Below the pieces are notes generated by a model. It saw only the letters and a program-made list of their open reading frames with translations. It was not told the DNA's origin and did not search any database. From NCBI GenBank assembly GCA_963920765.1, contig OY987243.1, positions 11,842,001 through 11,906,000 on the forward strand: a DNA stretch of 64,000 nt, given 5' to 3'. The translations under genes and the position numbers were made by a program. This DNA is from Ulota crispa (lineage: Eukaryota > Streptophyta > Bryopsida > Orthotrichales > Orthotrichaceae). Of the stretch, positions 55,406 through 64,000 are shown one piece after another. The first letter of the stretch is position 1, and every line of letters starts with the position of its first letter.

Positions 55406-58400
55406 ATGGCATTCGCATCTGGTCATAAGAATGGGATTCCGGCGTTGGTGCCGCGCACCAAGCCCGGCTCTGCGTCGCCCACGTCCACGACAGCTTCGCC
55501 TCCTGTGCGCCCGAAATCCGCGTCGCCTTCGCCTTCCCAGAACAGCCACCGGCGCTCCGCCAGTGGCTCAACGAACGGCGGTCCTGGAGGTAACGAAATT
55601 CACTCCTACTTCAAAAGCATTTCCCTTTACAACAGAACATCATGAATTCGTCCCCCTATTTCATGTTCTTCTGCAAAACTCCTTTTGAAACCGGAAACTG
55701 AGTTGCTCTTCAACTTAATGATCTGCATTGCCTAATCTTCTACAATTCGACATCAAAGGATCGCAACATAATTTTACTCCTGTACATCCTAATTCTTTGG
55801 CTTAGGTCATTAATCCTTATTCGATCTCTGTGGAAAAAGCATTAGGAAAAAGGGTTCGGGTAGGGTGCTTTTGCTAACTGCCTGAATATACCAACCCTAG
55901 GTATCATCTGAAGCGTAGTATTTTTTGATATGCATTTGTGAAACCAGGGAGAAAGCTTGTGTGCAATTAGGGCACCATTATGGTCCAGTCTGGAGCATAA
56001 AATAAGTTGCAGAGGGCAAAACCTATGAGATTGATGTCTGAGTCCTTTGGTTTCTGCGGTTCTGTGGCTCGCAGTTCCCAACCGAGTCCGAGTTGCGGTT
56101 CGGTTACGACCTCGAAATGCCGAGGAGCTTCAAGCTGATATGGATTTTGCGGACTGTGTTGAGTTGCAACCAGAGGTTAGTGTGGAGTTACCATGGCTAT
56201 TCCTTCCTTGCCAGGAGAACAGCTTACTTTCTGTGGTGCTAGTGTGATACAAGCAATGCAGCTGGAAGTTAAGCCGTGTCTCTTTTGGCTTGTTTCAGCT
56301 TAAGAGACTGAAGCTTCGAAAGAACAATTGGGACTGCGAGACTTATCAGTTCGATGAAGTTCTAACGGAGACCTCTTCCCAGAAACGTGTGTATGAGGTG
56401 GTGGCCAAGCCGGTCGTTGAGGTAGGCATCATGTCCACAGAATCTTACATATTCTCTTTTAGCTCTCTGTTCATTTTTTAAAGAAATGGACATACCCTAA
56501 TTTGCTCTTTCCTTGCACATAAGGTAGAGGTTACTTTTTGCGTCGCCTTATGCATTTTATCATACGTAGGAGTGTGTTTTCTGGGAGATTGGTGTAAAGC
56601 TCTGGAGAGGTTTCTGGGAGCAAGAGCCAATTCTTTGCGATCAATGTATATATGTTACGTAGGACTTTCTCATGCAATTTCAAAATGGGATATCGTAGAC
56701 CACCATAGGTGACGGTAGGACACCCCATTCCCATTCACAGATCAGTAGACGTAGACAATTTGCTGAGTTATGCTTACACCACTTGCTATTTGAAGGTCAT
56801 CTGGGTGTATGAACGCACAAGTGCTGTTCGTAACAAAGCAGTATATGAAACTGCTCTATACATTATATCTAGTTTCTCGTAGCCAGGGAGTTATGCTGCT
56901 TGTCTGTGTCCCTAAGGATGTTGACTATTGATAGTTGTTAGCTGCAACAATAAGAGGTTAATGGCGAAAGTGTGACACGTGGTTTCATGTAATCTGTTTA
57001 ATTGATTTGTATAACTGTTTGTTCCAGAGCGTTCTTGAAGGTTACAACGGTACCGTTATGGCGTATGGCCAGACTGGTACAGGGAAGACCTTCACACTGG
57101 GAAGAATAGGGGAGGAAGATTGCGCGGATCGAGGTATCATGGTTCGAGCTATGGAGGACGTCCTGGCCAACGTAGTCCCAGGCGAAGACACTGTCACGGT
57201 CTCGTATTTGCAGGTCTCATTTGTGTTCTTTGCTTTCGTGTTTGAAGGATGTAGGTGTTGTTATTGCTACACCTTCTCTCTGGTGCTTGACATGCTTAGG
57301 GTTTACTAAGATTAGTCTTTCCGAAGGGTGTTTTGGTAGGTTTGTCTTGTATGACCTAGGGTCTGTTCTTGGTCGATCAATGTCAGCTCTGGACAACATT
57401 GGATTGGAGAAGAAGCTGCGTGAAGATGTGCAACACCTTTCTTACTGTAGTATTTCTTTCAGCTGAAGTGATCGGGATTCTAGACGTTGTGCAATCCTCA
57501 GCTTCTTACTTGGATGTCTTTGTATGGTCTCTTTGGCTTCATGCAGCTGTACATGGAGTCGGTGCAAGATCTGTTAGCTCCAGAGAAGGACAACATTGCT
57601 ATTCAAGAGGACCCAAAGACCGGCGATGTGTCAGTTCCTGGGGCCACTCAAGTTCAACTTCAGGATCAGAGCAGTTTTGTGCGGTTGCTGGATGTTGGAG
57701 AGGCAAACCGATTTGCTGCTAACACTAAGCTGAACACGGAGTCGTCACGCAGTCATGCCCTTTTACTGGTGACCAAAGAACCCCATCCTGGTTACTGAAT
57801 CCTGGTTGTTGATTGCTGTACTTGTGTTTGGTTTGATGGGATTTTGTGTATGTCAGGTAACAATGTCTCAGTGCTAAATCTTATTTCAAGGGAGACATCA
57901 ATGTTTTTGGCTTTTCATAACATGCTACTTTGTGCAGGTCCAAGTGAAGAAAACCGTTAAACAAAAAGTTGGAGACACGATTATAAACGAGAACGGAAAT
58001 GGCAGCCCTCAAACCATAAAGGGACTTCGAGCTCCAACAATTCGTAGAAGTAAACTTCTGATAGTTGATCTTGCTGGGTCAGAGCGAGTGGACAAATCCG
58101 GTACACGCCATTTCTGAAGCTTCTTTGTTGGTTTTACACAAAGATCTATTGGAAGACAATGTAGTGTTTTTGTGATCCTATTCGTCTGATTCTTGGGGAT
58201 GGTAACTAACACTATTGCTTGGAGCAGGAAGCGAGGGTCACACTTTAGAGGAAGCAAAGTCAATCAACCTATCTTTGACCGCGTTGGGGAAGTGCATCAA
58301 TGCTCTGGCTGAGAACAGTTCGCACGTGCCAATACGCGACTCAAAGTTAACAAGGATGCTACGAGACTCGTTTGGAGGTAAATTGGCGTACCTTATATTT

Positions 58401-61400
58401 TGGACGACCTTTTGTACATTGATCGCTCTTTCCAGCTTTGTGGACATCTTGCTCTGTTTGTAGATTGCATGAACTCCAAGGTGCTTAAACGGCCAAAAGT
58501 GGCACCTTGTATATCTGCAGGAGTTGAAATAAACCGTGTAGGAAGCACTGTAACAAATTCATGAGTAGAACGAGGAAATTGTACACAGTTCTTCTGGACG
58601 GTAGAACATGTTCTGAAATCTACTGGAAATGGCTATCATCTTTCGAAATAGATTTTCTATTTTCAGCTTCTGATACTGAAGGGTAGTGTGATCAATCTCT
58701 GGTGTCTTGATACAGAGGAATTAGGTGAAATTGATCGGTTTTTCTGGATTGGTATGAGCATGACGCTAGAATTGTCAAGTTTAGGAGTGTAGCGAGAGTT
58801 TAGAGTGACATGTTGATATTTTGTTTATGGCAGGTACTGCGAGAACTTCGTTGATTGTGACAATTGGACCATCGCCTCGGCATAGAGGAGAAACGTCCAG
58901 CACAATCTTGTTCGGCCAGCGTGTGAGTCCCCTTTTATCCTTGGAAGATCTGGATACATGATACAGTATGAGGTACCGTTTCTGGTGTTCTGCTGTTGAA
59001 GGACACGTTGCACGAAGTTAAGGAGCGTCACTTAAATACTCGGTGGTCGGAGGTTACGTTGGTGGAAACGTGAAGGGGAGGTCTGAGGAAATGCACTTAT
59101 TGAGTGCCATGTTTGGTTATGAGTTGACCTGTCTGACTTGTCAGTCATGCCCCTGCAGGCCATGAAAGTTGAGAACATGGTGAGGTTGAAGGAAGAGTTT
59201 GACTACAAGAGCCTCTGTCGAAGGCTGGAGACGGAGTTGGATAGAATGATCGCAGAGAACGAGAGGCTCGTGAAGATTAGAGAAGACACCGAAGACGAAT
59301 GTGCGAGACAACTTGACGATGCTCGCCAGGATGTTTACGAAGTCGAGAGCAAGCTTGCGCATGCCTTGGAGGTTTGTTGCATCATCTTTGTCTCTGGTAT
59401 CCGTCATTTCATGGCCAGTGAGCGTCATTTTGGGAGCTCGATGGAGCTAGGTAGGATTCCCAACCTCTCTTGAACATGAGCTGATGGAATAGATCTACTT
59501 AAGATTTTTCTCCCCCTCTGTGAGCTTAGTTTGAAGACCTTTACAGCTCATCCGTATGCAATCAAGACTTAGCCGCATAAAATATTTTGTTCCGCAAGTT
59601 GTGTCATTCCAACACTATCGTGGAGGTCCTGATTTAATTTGATTTAGGTCTAGGATTCTGGTTTTGGCTTGTTGCAATCAATCACTTAGAGAGTTGAAGT
59701 GGTGTGTAGTCGACGGCAGCAGAAAAGTTGCATAATCGGAAAGATCTAATGGACATGAAACAAAAATTGGAGGCCGAGTGCGTCTGGAGGGAGAAACTTG
59801 AGAAGGAATTGCAAGCACTCTCTTTACAGAACCAAGCAGAGAACGAGGAGGTGATGTTCTATAGTTTAAGCTTTATGGTTTGCTAACTCTTGCCACTGGA
59901 CCCCAGTAAATTCTTCATGGAAAGCAAGGTTCTAATACAGCAACATTCAAATCCTTGCCTTACTCATCGTTAGGTATTAGACCCCCCACCCATATTCGGT
60001 GAAAAGGTGTTTTTTCACACAACTTAAAGGTGATCCAAGAATCACATTTGATTGACCTTGTAGGTTCTCTCTTGCATAATATGTTGTCACACCTATTAGT
60101 TTATTTGATTGCTCTGTGGGTGAAGAAAATATACCTGTGCACACAACCAACTTTGTCGCTACTATGATTAGGTGGTGAGTCACATTCTCAATATATTACA
60201 TTCACTTTCTTTTATCTTAGCAGAATTATTTGCATAACACTGAAGAGATTGTGATTGTTTTGGCAGAAATCATCCCATATGGATGTTGCGAAGCTCCTGA
60301 AAGAGTCGGCAGAGTCGGCGGAAAAGCACCAGAAAGAGATTGCAGAGCTCATGCAGAAGCACCAAAAAGAACTTGCGGAGGCTGTTGCTCTCCAAACGCA
60401 AGAGCGAGCTCACCGCGATAGGTTGGAGAGCGCGTTGGCGAATCAACAGCATGAGCTGGCTTTGTGTGAAAGGCTGGAGAAGGAGTTTCTTGACGGTGCT
60501 CAACCCCAGCACCAACGCCAAGAGGTGAATAATGCTTTACGTGTTTCTAAAGAGATTCACGTAAACCCACCCTTTGCAGCTGTCAGATGTTGGTTGTGCA
60601 AGCATTTTGTGTTTCTTTCCAGTTCACAGAATGGTAAAAACTAGAGTTACTGCCTACCTCCTGGAAGATGTAGAAAAGGCGAGGAGACTTCTCTGGGATG
60701 CTTGGGACCTCTATCTTTATTGGAAGGTTGAAAAAGGACAATTTTTGTGAAAGATCTCATGAACCAATCCATGGTGGACATGCTTGGTAACAAGGCAGGG
60801 TCATAGTTGGCGTTCACAAAGATGAACAGTTTCCTGAAGCCAGAATTCAGATCAAAGAAGAAAGAGGACCCCTCCAATGCTGGTGTACAGTGTTATACAC
60901 TTCTATTTAGTGTATGATCTCCCTCCGTGCTAATATCAGGGGGTTTCTGTGGTATGCAGTCGGTGGAGCACAGTGGCGAAGTGCTGGGCTTGAGATTGTC
61001 TCTCGAGAAGGAGATCCAGAAGAGGGAGCAACTGGAGCAGGAGTTACGTGGTTTCAAGTCGTCATCCTTAAGAAAGAATCTGAGCGGAAATCTCCAGAAA
61101 CAAAGCGACGAACTTCTGACAGTAAGGCAACGGCTAGAGGAGGAGCTCAAGGAGAGAGAGAGACTAGAGGCTGAAAATCAAGCCTTGAGGGAGAAAACGG
61201 ATCTGCTCGGGAAAGATGGAGATGAGGTATTTGTGTTTGCCTGTTGTCACCAGTGTTCTTTACCAGCAGATTTGTTTCATACCTGCTATATTTTTTGTGT
61301 GTCGTTGCTAAGGGTCGGTTTGCATTTGACCGGACAGGCCTTGAGGAATGACATTTCAACCACATTTTAAATGACCTAGTAGTGTGGTTGGTCGAAAGTG

Positions 61401-64000
61401 GTTGGAGAGTTGTCTTGAAGGGTTGTACACTGTTTCTGGATGACCCTGGAGAAAAAAGCTAATTGATGTGGATTATAACATAGCAACATCTTTTTTTTGT
61501 GAGTGTGACCACTTTGTTTGGTGCTCTAAATGCCATCAGCCCACTAAGTGGTCAATGACAGGAATGCTTACGTATTAACACGTTTTGTGAGTGGTCTTCT
61601 CTTATCATTGTATGAAGTGCTCTAAATATCATCAGTCCACACAATCGGAATCAAATTAGATTGATAAGCATTTATTCTTTTGATGCCATTGCTATCTTTT
61701 CCTATGGGCTCCAAAGAGTCATCTGTTGACTTCAACTTTTTCCTTGTCCTTATATCTTGTCCGAAGGCGTCTAAACCGGCCTTTGATTTGCGTTGATCCA
61801 GTTCGAATCTTGGGACCTGGGATATATGTGACTTTGAGAATGTAGAGTTTTTGGAAATAGTTCTTATTCGATGTGGATACCACTTTACATGCAATCACAT
61901 GTTCCTAAGAGATTTTAATAACTTGTCTCTTATGTTGTGCTTGTATGCGGTTATGCAGCATATCAGTAGGATCTCTGAAAGAGGAGGCTCAGCACGAAGC
62001 TCAGCCGGATCTGAAAGTCCCCGAGTGAGTGCCTCAAAGCCTAATCACATGCGTGACACTATCAATGGACAGCGCGCAACGATTGCCAAGCTCTTTGAGC
62101 AAGGTACGCACCCAGCAAGCTCTCTATTTGTACATTTCTTAGCACTTCCCTAGTGTTTACTTGGTTACAGGGAACCGCATACATATTACCTAATCAAGTG
62201 GTCATAATTTCTGTGCTTTCTTGCATTCATGTTCATATTGTACAACATAAGGCAATGATAATGTGTGAAACCTTTTTGCCACAGTGGGATTGCACAAGAT
62301 ACTCTCTCTTTTGGAGTCAGAGGATGTGGATGTGCGGGTACATGCCGTGAAGGTTGTTGCAAATCTTGCTGCTGAAGGTATGGTTACCAAACAGCAGGTA
62401 CTAGGCTTGTTTGCTTATCTCTGTAAGATGTAAAAAAGGCAAGATATTTCTTACTGATGAGTATCTTTGGTTCCTGTAGTTAGCATCCTGTTGTTGACAT
62501 CCAGTTCTCAGAACTGGACTGGAGTAGAATAGAGGATTGGCCCTGCAGACCTGACTTCCTCTATTGTCTTAAAGCTGACTTAGTCCTGGTTTAAGTATAG
62601 AGGACCTTAGCGTATTTTCTGCAACCGAAGTGTCAACGATACCAACCCCTACCGAACCTGCTCTCTTCTTGTGATTTTTCGATTAAACCCTAAGCCAGAC
62701 AGGTCGCTCTGCCTAACGACCATTTTCAGCTCTGTCACAATTGCTTCCTCTGCAGAGTTTGCGATTTATTGAGGTTTTTGAAGAGCATCTTGAAGTTAGT
62801 ATTGAGGGTTTTTAACTGCGGGGATCTTCAGAGCATTGTGCTTGTAGGAAAAATCCTTATGGTTTGTTAGATTTCCTCTTCCAGGTCCTCTGTAGTAAAA
62901 TACAAAAAAACTAACTCAATCAAATTTCTGGCTGCTTGTCTCGAGTGCTTTAAATTTCATGACTGTATATGTTGGTGCAGCTGTGTGTCATTGAGCTCCT
63001 GTGTTTACACCTGTCTTGTGATTTGTTTTCTCAGAAGCAAACCAGGAAAGGATCGTGGAGGCAGGAGGTCTGGGTTCCCTTCTCAGTCTGCTGCAATGTT
63101 CTGAAGATGAAACCATTCGGCGAGTTGCAGCTGGGGCTGTGGCTAACCTTGCTATGAATGGTAACACCTCTTCTCTGCTCTATCACTTTTTGTAATGTTA
63201 CTTGTTTCGTCTATGCCTGCTTTGTATGCACAGCTAGGTCTAGATGTTTCAGGTTATTGTATGCTTGTCTTGTTGCTGAGAACGACTGTACCAAGTAGTG
63301 AATCTGTAGGATAATTCCCAGCACATTCATGTAGCTTCAGAAGGCGAGGATACTAGCATAGTGCACGGACCGACCTAATTTTTCTCTTAAGCATATTCAT
63401 TGTCCAGCCTTTCTGCTGCTTACCATTCTGTAATTCTGTTGGGAGCAGAGACAAATCAAGAGCTGATCATGGCACAAGGCGGAATAGGTCTGTTGGCCCG
63501 GACTGCAGACGATGCGGAAGACCCGCAGACACTACGGATGGTTGCGGGAGCCATAGCAAATTTATGTGGAAATGGTACTTCATCTCTGAATCCATTCTTT
63601 CAACATATTCGACTTCTCGCAGAGTGTCACTGATAAATCAAGTGATGGGCTTCCTCTGGATATTCTTTTTAAAAATTATAGCCTGTAGATCCCGGCCATA
63701 TTCAAGCACTTTGTATTGTGGTTTGTTTGCTCATTCAACTGCAGCTGTTTCCCCCACTGGGATCTCGTAGTACCAACTGTCTGAGAACTATCCTATGAGC
63801 AGCTTCATTTGTTGTACCTTTTTTGCTAGGTTTTTTACAAACGAAATATTGTGGCTCATTTCTGAACAGACAAGCTGCAAGTTAAGTTGAGGGAGGAAGG
63901 AGGTATACGCGCATTGCTTGGAATGGTGCGATCAAGGCATCCTGATGTGCTGGCTCAAGTTGCTCGAGGAATTGCAAACTTTGCAAAGTGTGAATCTAGA
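55406..64000 (+). CDS. ARK: Armadillo-repeat kinesin (ARK type), 3' end beyond window
   Basis: A plant microtubule motor with ARM repeats. Exons: 55406-55589, 56075-56175, 56299-56421, 57028-57213, 57547-57768, 57938-58100, 58228-58377, 58834-58922, 59159-59371, 59710-59850, 60267-60524, 60960-61226, 61959-62103, 62285-62377, 63035-63160, 63449-63574, 63870-64000 (open). Phases agree throughout: 906 codons so far. Order: Ser/Pro-rich N-terminus; motor from [10 protein letters not shown] with P-loop GQTGTGKT (150-157), switch I NTESSRSH, switch II DLAGSE (316-321), [15 protein letters not shown], and neck [21 protein letters not shown] charged coiled coil follows (about 425-700), then ARM repeats from about 750 ([54 protein letters not shown]-like). 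Residue order matches Arabidopsis ARK proteins from memory. No frame lesion seen. Confidence 0.95.

Noticed and set aside
1-64000. tRNA, rRNA, CRISPR arrays, retroviral-type polyprotein segments
   Set aside because: Looked for the usual motifs on both strands and saw none. Regular repeats present are tandem units or transposon ends, not spacer-repeat arrays.

Overview
The window is nuclear DNA from a land plant. Its three complete or near-complete host genes are split by GT/AG introns whose phases match throughout: a chloroplast-type aspartyl aminopeptidase, a PIP-class aquaporin and an armadillo-repeat kinesin. The AT-rich, repeat-dense intergenic DNA and the somewhat divergent aquaporin fit a non-seed plant (bryophyte, lycophyte or fern) better than a flowering plant. 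That placement is inference, because no phylogenetic marker was tested.

Layout. Positions 1-3.5 kb hold repeats. At 3.6-6.8 kb lies a GC-rich gene for an uncharacterised plant protein carrying an SRYRLIAPRPV motif. That gene and about 7 kb of downstream DNA (4.18-13.75 kb) are duplicated in direct orientation at 21.29-30.86 kb. The first 2.5 kb of the two copies are identical apart from one G in a poly-G run. The rest is diverged, except for a second, separate identical patch of about 256 bp. The spacer holds a decayed PIF/Harbinger transposon (transposase plus Myb/trihelix-like partner). 28.8-32.6 kb is decayed DNA. Then come the aspartyl aminopeptidase (minus strand, 32.6-37.3 kb), a cluster of foldback and short inverted-repeat elements (37.5-40.2 kb), the aquaporin (minus strand, 42.4-48.2 kb, with foldback elements in two introns), another repeat region (48.2-54.5 kb), and the kinesin (plus strand, from 55.4 kb, running off the end).

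The main signal beyond the genes is a set of about fifteen small elements that begin TTAACCCCTAAA and end in its reverse complement but have several unrelated interiors. They are bounded by TTAA, and neighbouring elements repeatedly share one TTAA. This is the piggyBac signature (TTAA target, CCC...GGG ends), but I see no transposase. The two duplicated blocks act as a natural comparison: insertions present in one copy and absent from the other give paralogous empty sites for a Stowaway-ended element, a long-inverted-repeat Tc1-like element, two TA-flanked MITEs and the TTAA elements.

The host genes have unrelated roles (peptide turnover, water transport, microtubule motor) and no operon-like organisation. 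I saw no rRNA, tRNA, CRISPR array or retroviral-type coding region.
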